In this document: one piece after another, positions 33,424-42,249 of the stretch | Numbering within the stretch: position 1 is the first letter of the stretch | Layout of the letters: every line of letters starts with the position of its first letter | Assembly (NCBI GenBank): GCA_014859105.1 | Contig: JACUUX010000011.1 | Span: forward strand, 1-57,985 | Origin: Nitrospirota bacterium | Lineage (GTDB): Bacteria > Nitrospirota > Thermodesulfovibrionia > Thermodesulfovibrionales > SM23-35 | Reading direction: 5' to 3' | Length of the DNA: 57,985 nt | Notes under the pieces: model-generated | The model's database searches: none | What the model was told of the DNA's origin: nothing | The model's input: only the letters and a program-made list of their open reading frames with translations | Translations under genes and position numbers: made by a program

Positions 33424-33777
33424 ATGGGTAACAAAACAATTCCAAAACCAGGAGCCTTACGAGAAGAACCCATGCTCAGTGTCTGTATGATTGTAAACGG
33501 CAGAGATATTCTTTTTGACACAGGGGCTTCGGACTCATTCTCCAGGAATGCTGTTAAGTTAAGTATCGATCTTGGTAAAATCCAGGCAGCAGTTTTATCA
33601 CACCACCACTGTTATTATGGCGGAGGGTTACGCCGGCTTTTTGAGCTGAATTCGCACGCAAAGGTTTATCTTCGAAAAACACCTGATGGAGATTGTTACT
33701 TTAATGAAGGCACTGAAGCAATCATTACTTCTGGACACACGGATTCTGAAGAAAGCCGTACGGGAGGCAAAATGTGA
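33424..33777 (+). pseudogene. Truncated metallo-beta-lactamase-fold protein
   Basis: The 117-residue fragment has the MBL core start (ILFDTGASDSFSRNAVKL) and the metal loop, but the HxHxDH motif reads SHHHCYYGGG, so the metal aspartate and last histidine are missing. The remaining half of the fold (usually more than 120 further residues) is absent. The gene ends inside the mqnB start (overlap of 4 bases). It is probably a decayed gene, though expression with mqnB is possible. Confidence 0.65.
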
Positions 33778-34493
33778 TCGTAATAACTGCAGCTATGCCT
33801 TTTGAAACATCCTGGATTTCCAGTCAGTTGATCCGCCCACGACATGCTGCCGTAGGTAAATTCACAGCTCTTCAGGGCCGCCTTTGTGCATCAAACGTGC
33901 TCATTTTTCATTTGGGCGCCGGGAAAACGAATGCTGCTCATGGTACAACCTTATTACTGGAAAATTTTTCGCCTACCCTTATTCTCCTCATCGGATGCGG
34001 TGGAGCTTACCGAAGATCAGGGCTGATCCCCGGGGACCTGGCTGTTGCCACTGAGGAAATCTTTGGTGATGAAGGGGTGATTACTCCACAGGGATGGCGA
34101 TCGACAAAATATCTGAAACTCCCTCTCCTCCGCAAGGGAGATCAAATTTACTACAATACATTTCCCATAGATCAGAAAGTTTTGAACAAAGCTCAAGAGA
34201 TTCTGAAGAGGTTCAAACCCGGAACAGGACCTTTTGTTACTGTTTCTGAAGTCACCGGCACCCAGGAAAAAGCGGATGAAATGGAAAACCGTTTCCGGGG
34301 TATTTGTGAAAATATGGAGGGAGCATCTGTGGCCCAATTATGTACCTTCTATGAGACTCCCTTTTTAGAGATTCGTGGTATAAGCAATGTGGTGAAACGG
34401 CGGAATAAAAAAGAATGGGATCTGTCTGCCGCTACGCGGGTCAGCCAGAAGGCAGCCAGGGAAATCATAACTCATTGGCGGGGAGCCCCATGA
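33774..34493 (+). CDS. mqnB: Futalosine hydrolase
   Basis: Cleaves futalosine to dehypoxanthine futalosine in menaquinone synthesis. The 239-residue nucleoside phosphorylase-like fold shows HLGAGKTNAAHGTTLL, LIGCGGAYRRSGLIPGDLAVATEE (in pieces) and the C-terminal NMEGASVAQLCTFYETPFLEIRGISN motif. The GTG start overlaps the preceding fragment and the stop overlaps the mqnD start. Confidence 0.93.
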   Translation: MIVITAAMPFETSWISSQLIRPRHAAVGKFTALQGRLCASNVLIFHLGAGKTNAAHGTTLLLENFSPTLILLIGCGGAYRRSGLIPGDLAVATEEIFGDEGVITPQGWRSTKYLKLPLLRKGDQIYYNTFPIDQKVLNKAQEILKRFKPGTGPFVTVSEVTGTQEKADEMENRFRGICENMEGASVAQLCTFYETPFLEIRGISNVVKRRNKKEWDLSAATRVSQKAAREIITHWRGAP

Positions 34494-35317
34494 CCACTCT
34501 GTCCTTAGGTTATTCTCCGTGTCCGAATGATACTTTTATCTTTTATGCTCTTGTCCACCAAAAGGTCTGCATTGAGGGATTCTCTCTCAGGGAGCGGCTG
34601 GAAGATGTCGAGACCCTGAACCAGCTGGCTTCTCAAGGTCAATTGGATATCACAAAAATATCATTTCATGCCTTTGCTCATCTGCGGGATCAATATACTC
34701 TTCTTCGCTCCGGCGGAGCACTGGGCAAGGGATGCGGTCCTCTTTTAGTTGCCCGACAGGGACATACATCAATTGATTTGCGCCGTCAACGCGTTGCTAT
34801 ACCCGGGGAACTAACGACGGCTTTTCTGTTGCTTCGCCTCTATGACCCCAGTGTCCAAAACATAGTTATAATGCCCTTTCATCAAATTCTCCGGTCTGTT
34901 CAGCAAGGCAGGACGGAGATAGGTCTCATCATCCATGAGAGTCGGTTCACCTATCAGCACTTCGGACTTCAAAAGATACTGGATCTGGGTAATTGGTGGG
35001 AACAGCTCACTGGTTATCCGATTCCCCTGGGGGGCATTATCATGAAACGGCGATTTACGAAGGAACTATCATATCTGATGGAGGATAAAATCCGCCAAAG
35101 TATTCGGTATGCCCAAATGCATTCTGAAGAACCTCAAGCATACATAAGCATGCATGCTCAGGAGATGGAAGAGTCGGTCATTCGTCAGCACATTGATTTA
35201 TATGTAAACGAATATTCGCTGGACATTGGACCTGAGGGAGAGCAGGCTATTCGTTTTCTCTATTCTGAGGCTGAAAAGAAGGGACTCATCCCCTGCTCCC
35301 GTTATGATATCTTTTGA
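34490..35317 (+). CDS. mqnD: 1,4-dihydroxy-6-naphthoate synthase
   Basis: Converts cyclic dehypoxanthine futalosine to 1,4-dihydroxy-6-naphthoate. The 275-residue periplasmic-binding-protein-like fold begins MTTLSLGYSPCPNDTFIF and carries KISFHAFAHL and GKGCGPLLVA. The frame is open to 34415, but the ATG at 34490 overlaps the mqnB stop (ATGA) and gives the family N-terminus. The other mqn genes (A, C, E) are not in the window. Confidence 0.94.
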   Translation: MTTLSLGYSPCPNDTFIFYALVHQKVCIEGFSLRERLEDVETLNQLASQGQLDITKISFHAFAHLRDQYTLLRSGGALGKGCGPLLVARQGHTSIDLRRQRVAIPGELTTAFLLLRLYDPSVQNIVIMPFHQILRSVQQGRTEIGLIIHESRFTYQHFGLQKILDLGNWWEQLTGYPIPLGGIIMKRRFTKELSYLMEDKIRQSIRYAQMHSEEPQAYISMHAQEMEESVIRQHIDLYVNEYSLDIGPEGEQAIRFLYSEAEKKGLIPCSRYDIF

Positions 35318-35490
35318 TTTTTCTGACTCCTCGCGCAATGCAATAAACCATATTTATCTCTGCAATTAAAATTTGTATGACAACCTGGCGTAAATAAATC
35401 GGATAGGCTCGTTCACAATTTTCATGTTTGGTCCTCATTTTTAAAAACCATCAAAACTGTTTCTTTATGGGTGTGTGATCATCAGAACCG

Positions 35491-36342
35491 TTACCTGTCT
35501 TTGACCGTTTGTCTGGGAAAGATTAAATCCAGAAGCAGAAAGAGTCTGAGTATATTTATCCAGGTGTGAGGGGCCCAGTTTATCTCCTGCTTTTTGATTT
35601 TCTCCGGTAGCTTTTCTCCAATCCACCGCAGTCTTATGTCGACTTTATTCAGAATCATATTGACAAGGAGAATCTGCAGAATAACAGCCATGACCCATAA
35701 GATGAGAAATGCTATAAAAATGCTGTAATTTATATTATGTTCTTGAAATATAAATGACTGAATTACATAGAACAGAGCCAAAAAATCCACAAGAGTCATA
35801 ATGATACGAAAGGGAGCATAAAGGGATTTTTTTTCAAAGTGTCCTTCATCAAATAAATCTTTATTCCATTTTTGGATATAGTCACCCCATAACGGGATGT
35901 CGGGTAAATTTAAACTCTCTTTGAGCTCAGTTGACCATCGGTAACGCTGAAAATACGTTTCCAATTCTGCACAAAATTCAGATGCCCTCGCTATTTTTAT
36001 TTCAGCGGCTAAGAGAAAATACATGAAACCACAGGCACAAAATCCTAATCCCAGAAGAATTAGCATGCCAAAAAGAATATATACCTTGAACAAATAAAAA
36101 GTTAAGGCAGATGCACCGATCAGAATAAATAATCCTATTTTCGTGACATCATATTGAAGTTTGAGACTCTCGGTTATTTCTTTTCTTGGATGCTCACATG
36201 CTTTCAAATACAGGGAAAACTCAGTTTCAAAAACTCTACTCTTGCTGGTATCAGTAAAATACTGAGCATATATCTGATTTAACCGCTGCTTAAGCTCGGC
36301 AATCTTGTTTTTTAATTCAAATGTCTGCTCGTTTTCATTCAT
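35491..36342 (-). CDS. Uncharacterised four-helix membrane protein
   Basis: Not recognised. The 283-residue protein begins with a charged, probably coiled-coil stretch (about 1-60), followed by two adjacent transmembrane helices (about 70-115), a soluble loop of about 65 residues and two more (about 180-235), ending in a basic tail. No signal peptide or catalytic motif is seen. It stands alone between mqnD and the tandem Usp gene; 35318-35490 shows nothing recognisable. Confidence 0.7.
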   Translation of the reverse strand: MNENEQTFELKNKIAELKQRLNQIYAQYFTDTSKSRVFETEFSLYLKACEHPRKEITESLKLQYDVTKIGLFILIGASALTFYLFKVYILFGMLILLGLGFCACGFMYFLLAAEIKIARASEFCAELETYFQRYRWSTELKESLNLPDIPLWGDYIQKWNKDLFDEGHFEKKSLYAPFRIIMTLVDFLALFYVIQSFIFQEHNINYSIFIAFLILWVMAVILQILLVNMILNKVDIRLRWIGEKLPEKIKKQEINWAPHTWINILRLFLLLDLIFPRQTVKDR

Positions 36343-36459
36343 ATTATTCTTAATTCTTTTAAGTATTAAAGACTAGCTTTATGATATCATTTTTTATCGG
36401 ATTTTATGAATATTTTTATTGTATTTTTCGCAGAAACAAGTTGTTAAGGGGATGATGAT

Positions 36460-36484
36460 ATTTTGTCCTTCAAAGGGACAATAT
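36460..36484. promoter_or_regulatory. Possible operator dyad upstream of the tandem Usp gene
   Basis: ATTTTGTCC and GGACAATAT are inverted around 7 bases (8 of 9 match). It lies about 175 bases before the Usp start. No matching regulator is known from the window. The remainder of the gap 36343-36658 is AT-rich without a gene. Confidence 0.3.
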
Positions 36485-36658
36485 GCCTTATGTTGATTAG
36501 GGGGAGTTGATTAAAAATCCTTAAGTATCAATATATTGGAAACGGGTATTATTTTTGCAAAATATTTTTAAAAAAGCTAAATTTAGTACAGATAAATCCT
36601 AAGAAAATGTTTTAAAAATTGAATAATCACAGGACAAATTTATTTAAGGAGGTTGGAA

Positions 36659-37582
36659 ATGTTTGAAAGAATATTAACGGCAACAGACATGTTAGATGCC
36701 TGCGATGCGGCAGTAGTTAACGCTCTGGAAATCGCAAAACAGAATAAGGGAAGACTCTTTGTTCTGCATGTGCTGGAACCCACTTATTTCAATGAGTGCG
36801 GACCGGTGGAGAGTATCAGAGACTTCAAAACGGGTGAGGAGACCGTTGCAACTAAAGAATACAAAGAAAAAGTCAAAGAGGAACTGGATAATAAATGCGA
36901 AGGGGCACTGAAACCTTATGGTAACTACCAGATTGACTTAGCCTACGGCAAGCCTAGTATAGAGATACGTAGATGGGCAAGAAAGTTCGGAGCAAATTTG
37001 ATCGTGCTTGGCCCACATGCTGGAAAAATTGAGGAAGAAAAAGAACTGATAGGAATACCCATCGGTAACACTGTAGAGGACGTGATTATGCATACCACTA
37101 CCCCGGTCATGATTGTTGGTCGTTTTCTTCCTAAAGAAAGGTTGAATTTTAAAAAGATAATGGTTTGTATAGATTTTTCCAGGTCATGTAAATATGCCTG
37201 TGAGTTTGCAGCGAAATTAGCCCAGAGATATGGCTCAAAGCTTTTCCTCTTTCATATGATAACCCTACATCCCTCAGGCAAATATACCCAGACAGAGCTG
37301 GAAAAAGAGATCACCACCGCTAAAGAAAAACTTCTGGAATTTTGCAGAGTGCCGGAAGGGATAGATCACGAATATATTATTCGGGAAGCAACACTGCCGC
37401 ATTTAGAAATTTTGAAATACGCAAGCGAAACGGATGTAGATCTGATAGTTATGGGTTCCCACACTAGAGAGAAAGGCGAAAAGTGGTATGTTGGAAGTGC
37501 AGTAGAGATGGTAAGTGCCGAGTGCTTCTGTCCGGTGGCCGTTATTACTCATCCTGATGCATTATTGAAGATGAAGAGCTAA
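36659..37582 (+). CDS. Tandem-domain universal stress protein
   Basis: The 307-residue protein has two Usp domains. The first (about 1-155) has a degenerate ATP loop (LGPHAGK...IGNTVEDVI). The second (about 160-300) keeps GSHTREKGEKWYVGSAVEMV, ending in CPVAVITHP. Tandem Usps resemble UspE-like stress proteins. AAGGAGG lies 6 bases before the ATG at 36659, which I prefer over the TTG two codons upstream that directly abuts the binding site. Confidence 0.92.
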   Translation: MFERILTATDMLDACDAAVVNALEIAKQNKGRLFVLHVLEPTYFNECGPVESIRDFKTGEETVATKEYKEKVKEELDNKCEGALKPYGNYQIDLAYGKPSIEIRRWARKFGANLIVLGPHAGKIEEEKELIGIPIGNTVEDVIMHTTTPVMIVGRFLPKERLNFKKIMVCIDFSRSCKYACEFAAKLAQRYGSKLFLFHMITLHPSGKYTQTELEKEITTAKEKLLEFCRVPEGIDHEYIIREATLPHLEILKYASETDVDLIVMGSHTREKGEKWYVGSAVEMVSAECFCPVAVITHPDALLKMKS

Positions 37583-37600
37583 TCCCGGTCAGCATTAATC

Positions 37601-37624
37601 AAAAAATGCATTTTTCGGGTTAAC
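37601..37624. repeat. Solo end of the TTAACCC repeat family
   Basis: AAAAAATGCATTTTTCGGGT followed by TAAC resembles the ends of the element at 29940-30087. Confidence 0.6.
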
Positions 37625-37819
37625 GGGATTTGCTTCTATCAGTATCACCTGTTGATTATCTCTCCCTGTTTATTCTGATTCTGCATTCTTGTATAACTTC
37701 TTCAGGTATCATTTTTAAAGATAAAATGACCAGAGCAGGTACTATAAATAAAATCATCGAGATGACCGGTTGCAATTTCTTCCTTTAAATCGAAAAGACT
37801 CTATCAGCCATACCCTCCC

Positions 37820-37849
37820 TTGTCAATCGTCATTTCACAAATATATAAT
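37820..37849 (+). promoter_or_regulatory. Promoter directly in front of pheT
   Basis: TTGTCA (37820-37825), 18 bases, consensus TATAAT (37844-37849). The -10 ends 7 bases before the pheT ATG, so transcription should begin at or next to the start codon. Confidence 0.65.
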
Positions 37850-37856
37850 AATCACC

Positions 37857-39908
37857 ATGAGGGTACCATATGAATGGTTGAAAGAATTTGTTGATATATC
37901 TGCTTATCACGAGGAAGTTGCTGACAGGCTAACAATGACCGGCTTTGAGGTTGAGGGGATAGAGTCAATAGATGATGACGTCATCTTCGAAATGAATGTT
38001 ACACCGAACAGACCGGACTGCCTCAGTATATTAGGCGTCGCAAGAGAGGTGTCAGCAGCTTTTAATGTGTCACTGAAAATTCCTTCATATGAGATTAAAG
38101 AGGGTCAACCTTTTTCTGATTATTCAGTCGAAATTTTGAAACCTGAACTCTGCAGGCGTTATGCAGGGAGGCTGATTACAGGCGTAAAAATCTCGGATTC
38201 TCCCGAATGGATTAAAATAAGGCTTTTAAAATGCGGTATCAGGCCGATCAATAATGTTGTTGATATCACGAACTATGTACTTTTAGAATTCGGACATCCT
38301 CTGCATGCATTCGATGCAGACACAATCAAAGGGAAAAAGATAAAGGTTGATATTGCAGGGAGTAACAGCAAAATCGTAACACTTGATGGAGTTGAGAGAC
38401 TATTACATGAGGATGCACTGCTTATCTGGGATAATATCAGGCCGATAGCTGTAGCAGGAGTTATGGGTGGCATTAATACGGAAGTAACAGAAAAGACGAA
38501 ATATATATTCCTTGAAAGTGCATATTTTGATCCGGTTTCTATCAGAAAGACCTCAAAAGTGCTGAACCTTAAAAGTGAGTCTTCTTACAGGTTTGAAAGA
38601 GGTACTGATATAGAATTTATCGAGAAAGCCCTCAACAGGGCAGCACTTCTGATTAAAGAAGTTGCTGGTGGAACCATCCATGAGATAATTGATGCTTATC
38701 CTCTGAAATACAAACCCTGCCAGATTGAAATAAAATATGAGAAGATAAACAAACTTTTAGGAACGGACATTTCAAAATCTAATATGTTAGAAATTCTGAA
38801 GGGACTCGGTATTCATACAGAGGACAGGGGTGAAGTATTTGTTGTCTATCCCCCTCCGCACAGGCTTGATATAAAGAGGTACAATGATGTTGCAGAGGAG
38901 ATTGCAAGGATGTACTGTTATGACAGGATTCCTGTGACAATTCCAAGAAGTCCTCTTTCCTCGGTGCAATTAAATAAAAAAGCTACACATTTAAAAAGTA
39001 TAAAAGAGGCCATGAGGAAGGCGGGCTTTACAGAAGCAATCAATTACAGTTTCATGAGTATGTCGAACCTTGATAAGCTTGGCATACCAGATGCTGACAG
39101 GAGGAGAAAAGTCATAATGTTAAGCAATCCTCTGAGTAAGGAAGAATGTGTGCTGAGGACAACGCTGGTACCGTCTCTGATTGGAAACCTCAAGTACAAC
39201 CTCGACAGAGGAATGAAAGAAATAAGACTATTCGAGGTATCAAGGATCTTTGAGGACATCGGGCAAATGTTACCATCGGAAGAATTAAAGCTCGGTGGCA
39301 TATTTTACAGGGATAGATTTCCGACTTTATGGAAAGAGGATATACAGGAATTTTTCACAACAAAAGGTGCTCTTGAATCAATGCTTGAAGAATTGAAGAT
39401 AAGCGATTACAGATTCTACCCGTCGTCAGAGCCATTTTTACAAAAAGGCAAGGCATCTGATATTTACGTTTCAGACTCTTATACAGGATATATTGGCGTA
39501 TTAGGCCCGGATATGGTCGAAAAACTTGACCTTAAAAAACAAAAAACAGAGGTTGTTCTGTTTGAAATTAACCTTGAAGTTCTTCTAAAATTCGTGCCTT
39601 ATTCAATACAGTATATATCCGTCCCTAAATATCCATATATTGAACGTGATATTGCTATTGTGGTAGATGAGACAACCCCCTCTTTAAAAATCAAAAAGAT
39701 GATAATGTCTTATCCTTCGGAACTGATAGAAGAAGTGTCCGTTTTTGATTATTATAAGGGCGGTAATATACCGGAGGGAAAGAAAAGTCTGGCTTTCAAT
39801 ATTGTTTACCGTTCAAGGGAAAAAACCCTCACTGACGAAGAGGTTGAAGATATTCACAGTGCACTGCTGAATTATGTTATTGAGAAAACAGGCGGCAGTC
39901 TGCGATAA
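37857..39908 (+). CDS. pheT: Phenylalanyl-tRNA synthetase beta subunit, lacking the tRNA-binding OB domain
   Basis: The 683-residue protein starts MRVPYEWLKEFVDIS. After about 45 residues it passes straight to FEMNVTPNRPDCLSILGVARE, without the roughly 110-residue EMAP-type tRNA-binding domain found in E. coli PheT. The B3/B4 editing region, B5 and the C-terminal FDX-ACB anticodon-binding domain (YPYIERDIAIVV) are present. The frame is open to 37770, but the ATG at 37857 gives the family N-terminus. It has its own promoter and no ribosome binding site, and it is separated from pheS by ten or so unrelated genes. Confidence 0.95.
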   Translation: MRVPYEWLKEFVDISAYHEEVADRLTMTGFEVEGIESIDDDVIFEMNVTPNRPDCLSILGVAREVSAAFNVSLKIPSYEIKEGQPFSDYSVEILKPELCRRYAGRLITGVKISDSPEWIKIRLLKCGIRPINNVVDITNYVLLEFGHPLHAFDADTIKGKKIKVDIAGSNSKIVTLDGVERLLHEDALLIWDNIRPIAVAGVMGGINTEVTEKTKYIFLESAYFDPVSIRKTSKVLNLKSESSYRFERGTDIEFIEKALNRAALLIKEVAGGTIHEIIDAYPLKYKPCQIEIKYEKINKLLGTDISKSNMLEILKGLGIHTEDRGEVFVVYPPPHRLDIKRYNDVAEEIARMYCYDRIPVTIPRSPLSSVQLNKKATHLKSIKEAMRKAGFTEAINYSFMSMSNLDKLGIPDADRRRKVIMLSNPLSKEECVLRTTLVPSLIGNLKYNLDRGMKEIRLFEVSRIFEDIGQMLPSEELKLGGIFYRDRFPTLWKEDIQEFFTTKGALESMLEELKISDYRFYPSSEPFLQKGKASDIYVSDSYTGYIGVLGPDMVEKLDLKKQKTEVVLFEINLEVLLKFVPYSIQYISVPKYPYIERDIAIVVDETTPSLKIKKMIMSYPSELIEEVSVFDYYKGGNIPEGKKSLAFNIVYRSREKTLTDEEVEDIHSALLNYVIEKTGGSLR

Positions 39909-39922
39909 TAGATATTTTTCTC

Positions 39923-39944
39923 TTAACCCAAATAATGCAGATAG
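39923..39944. repeat. Solo end of the TTAACCC repeat family
   Basis: TTAACCCAAATAATGCAGAT differs by few bases from the ends of the element at 29940-30087. Confidence 0.6.
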
Positions 39945-39968
39945 ATTTTAAAAACCCTTCTCCGATCT

Positions 39969-40003
39969 GTCATTGCGAACACCCAAGGGTGTGAAGCAAT
40001 GAC
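39969..40003. repeat. GTCATTGC inverted repeat
   Basis: Arms GTCATTGC / GCAATGAC and CACCC / GGGTG form a compact hairpin. It lies between pheT and the Fur-family gene and could act as a terminator, but it lacks a T-run. Confidence 0.55.
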
Positions 40004-40038
40004 ACTTTCTATCGGCAATTTTGGGTCTTAATCCACAC

Positions 40039-40086
40039 TTGACTTTTATTCATGCCTGTGTCTTAATAGAAATGATTTCTATTAAG
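40039..40086 (+). promoter_or_regulatory. Promoter with overlapping Fur-family operator
   Basis: TTGACT (40039-40044), 17 bases, then CTTAAT as the -10. From 40062 to 40086 lies a perfect 25-base palindrome: left arm CTTAATAGAAAT, central G, right arm its exact reverse complement. The 1-base centre and AT-rich arms resemble Fur/Zur/PerR boxes. Overlap with the -10 indicates repression by the regulator encoded 17 bases downstream. Confidence 0.75.
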
Positions 40087-40102
40087 ATTTTAAGGTATAA
40101 AG

Positions 40103-40546
40103 ATGTCAGATGAATTTGCTCCTATTCTCAGGAATTTAAATCTGAAGGCTACCCCAAAAAGATTAGCTATTCTCGAGATTCTTATGAATGAATCGGTCTA
40201 CATGAGTCCCGAGGAATTATGGGAAAAGATGAAAAGGCAATTTAAAAAAATAGGTCTTCCAACAGTGTACAGGAACTTAGAGGAACTTTCTGATAGGAAT
40301 GTAATTTCAAAAGTTAATCATCCGAACCGGCAGCTTTATTATTATTTCTGCCAGAACCAATCTCCCCATCACCATTTCATCTGTCTTTCATGCCGTAAAG
40401 TAGAGGACATTAACTTCTGCGGATTAAATGAGTTAGAGAAAGAGGTGAAAAAGAAAATTAAGGGAAAGCTTCTTTCACATATCATGCAGGTAAATGGACT
40501 TTGCAGACATTGTTTGAATAAAGAGGAAAAAACACATAAAATCTAA
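40103..40546 (+). CDS. Fur-family metalloregulator, probably Zur-like
   Basis: The 147-residue protein has a winged helix (KATPKRLAILEIL, LPTVYRNLEELSDRNVI) and the Fur dimerisation/metal domain HHHFICLSCRKVEDI. Two CxxC pairs (CLSC and CRHC) hold the structural zinc. It is the first gene of an operon with a zinc-type ABC importer, which points to zinc (or manganese) sensing; the sequence alone does not separate Zur from PerR or Mur. An AAGG site precedes the ATG, and a perfect operator covers its promoter. Confidence 0.9.
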   Translation: MSDEFAPILRNLNLKATPKRLAILEILMNESVYMSPEELWEKMKRQFKKIGLPTVYRNLEELSDRNVISKVNHPNRQLYYYFCQNQSPHHHFICLSCRKVEDINFCGLNELEKEVKKKIKGKLLSHIMQVNGLCRHCLNKEEKTHKI

Positions 40547-41501
40547 GGCCTTAACAATAATTGTCCTGTTGCTCGCCCTATCTCTTATTATTATCTCCTG
40601 CAAGAGAAGGGATACAGAACTTATGAAGGGAAAAAAGCTCAAGGTTGTCACAAGCATCTTCCCACTTAAGGAAATTGCTCAGGCGGTGGGGGGCAAGCAG
40701 GCCGAGGTTGAACTCCTCCTGCCCCCCGGGGCTGAGCCCCACACATGGGAGCCTAAGCCAAGCGACATTATAAGACTTTCTACGGCTGATATCTTTATTT
40801 ACATTGGTGCCGGGATGGAACCGTGGATTTACGATATCCTGAAAGGCGTAAGAAACCCCGAACTTATTGTTATGGAGGCAAGCCACGGTCTCACACTCAT
40901 CCGAAGGGAGGAGGCTGAACAGAGAGGTGAGGAGGACTATGAACATGGCCGCAAGCACTTTCATGAAAGTGAATTTGACCCTCATGTATGGCTTGATTTT
41001 GATTATGCCCAGAGAATTGTAGAGAAGATTACCGGCTTCTTTATAGGAAAGAATCCAGACAGTACAGACTATTATCAGGCCAATGCAGAGGCCTATAAGA
41101 AAAAACTTCAGAGTCTTGATAAAAAATACAGGGAGGCCCTTAAGGAATGCCATCATAGAGAGATGATATACGGAGGCCACGCAGCCTTTGCCTACCTGGT
41201 CAGAAGGTATGGCTTGAAGCAAATTTCCTTATACGGGATAAGCCCTGATTCCGAGCCTACCCCTAAAAGGCTTGCCAGAATTATAGAATTTGCGAAAAGA
41301 CACAGGATAAGGGTGATCTACTTTGATGCTTTTGTGAGCGATAAACTCGCCAGAGCGATTGCCAGAGATGTCGGAGCAGAGACATTGGTTCTTAATACTG
41401 GTGCCAATCTGACAAGGGAGCAACTGAAATCGGGGGTAACATTTTTATCCATGATGGAGGAAAACCTGGAGAATCTGAGATATGGCCTTGAATGTCGGTA
41501 A
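40536..41501 (+). CDS. znuA: Zinc/manganese ABC transporter substrate-binding lipoprotein (ZnuA-like)
   Basis: A cluster A-I metal-binding protein. It has GAEPHTWEPKPSDI (first metal histidine), a histidine-rich loop (EHGRKHFHESEFDPHVWLD), GGHAAFAYL and YFDAFVSDKLARAIA. The start is odd. The only standard codon near the N-terminus is TTG at 40569, leaving eight residues before the lipobox cysteine. The frame is open to 40518. Starting at ATA 40536, which has AGAGG about 9 bases upstream, would give a complete lipoprotein signal (basic start, hydrophobic core, LIIISC). I use that start with reserve. Confidence 0.88.
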   Translation: MKSKALTIIVLLLALSLIIISCKRRDTELMKGKKLKVVTSIFPLKEIAQAVGGKQAEVELLLPPGAEPHTWEPKPSDIIRLSTADIFIYIGAGMEPWIYDILKGVRNPELIVMEASHGLTLIRREEAEQRGEEDYEHGRKHFHESEFDPHVWLDFDYAQRIVEKITGFFIGKNPDSTDYYQANAEAYKKKLQSLDKKYREALKECHHREMIYGGHAAFAYLVRRYGLKQISLYGISPDSEPTPKRLARIIEFAKRHRIRVIYFDAFVSDKLARAIARDVGAETLVLNTGANLTREQLKSGVTFLSMMEENLENLRYGLECR

Positions 41502-42246
41502 ACAACCTCTCGTTTCAGTAGAGGAGGTATTTTTTAGCTTTGGGACTGCGCAGGTACTTGTGGATGTGACATTTTCTATTATGCCTGATGATTTCCTTGC
41601 AATCATAGGACCAAACGGTTCCGGCAAGACTACGCTCTTAAAAATTATCCTGGGCATTCTCCGTCCTGTTTCTGGAGTGGTGCGGCTTATGGGAGAAGAT
41701 GTTAAGCACTTCTCCCGATGGGAGAGAATCGGCTATGTACCACAGAAGGCTACCCATATCGATCCTTTTTTCCCTGCCTCGGTTCGAGAAGTAGTAGCCA
41801 TGGGGCTACTCTCAAAGAAGAAATTCCCTCGATTAGTTAAACATCATGATGAGAAGGCTATTGATGAGGCACTCGAAAGGGTGAACATGCGAAAGCTAAA
41901 GAATCGGAGAATCGGGGAACTTTCAGGAGGTCAGCAACAGAGGGTTTTCATTGCAAGGGCGATCGTCAATAATCCTGATATCCTTTTTCTTGATGAACCC
42001 ACGGCCGGGGTGGATGCTGAAGGGCAGTCGCAGTTTTATGATACATTGGATAAGCTAAACAGAATGCATGGAATCACCGTCGTGCTTATTACCCATGACA
42101 TCGGTATTATTACAAGACATGCTAGAAAGGTAGCCTGCCTCAACCAGCGTCTGGTTTTTCATGGCACTCACGAGGATTTTTGCAGCTCGGCCATAGTACA
42201 GGAAATACTTCGCGGAGACTATCATTTAGTATGTCATCGCCATTAG
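41482..42246 (+). CDS. znuC: Zinc/manganese ABC transporter ATP-binding protein
   Basis: A 254-residue ABC ATPase: Walker A GPNGSGKTT, signature LSGGQQQRV, Walker B DILFLDEPTAGVD and the switch histidine in LITHD. VPQKATHIDPFFPASV is typical of metal-type (cluster 9) ATPases. It overlaps the end of the binding-protein gene by 20 bases and precedes the permease gene, making a complete importer. Confidence 0.94.
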   Translation: MALNVGKQPLVSVEEVFFSFGTAQVLVDVTFSIMPDDFLAIIGPNGSGKTTLLKIILGILRPVSGVVRLMGEDVKHFSRWERIGYVPQKATHIDPFFPASVREVVAMGLLSKKKFPRLVKHHDEKAIDEALERVNMRKLKNRRIGELSGGQQQRVFIARAIVNNPDILFLDEPTAGVDAEGQSQFYDTLDKLNRMHGITVVLITHDIGIITRHARKVACLNQRLVFHGTHEDFCSSAIVQEILRGDYHLVCHRH

Positions 42247-42249
42247 GAT

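Noticed and set aside
37656-37757. A 33-codon minus-strand frame with one hydrophobic helix and a charged tail between the tandem Usp gene and pheT
   Set aside because: It looks like the end of a membrane protein (MILFIVPALVIL) but is closed upstream and lacks a ribosome binding site; too little to call even as a pseudogene.
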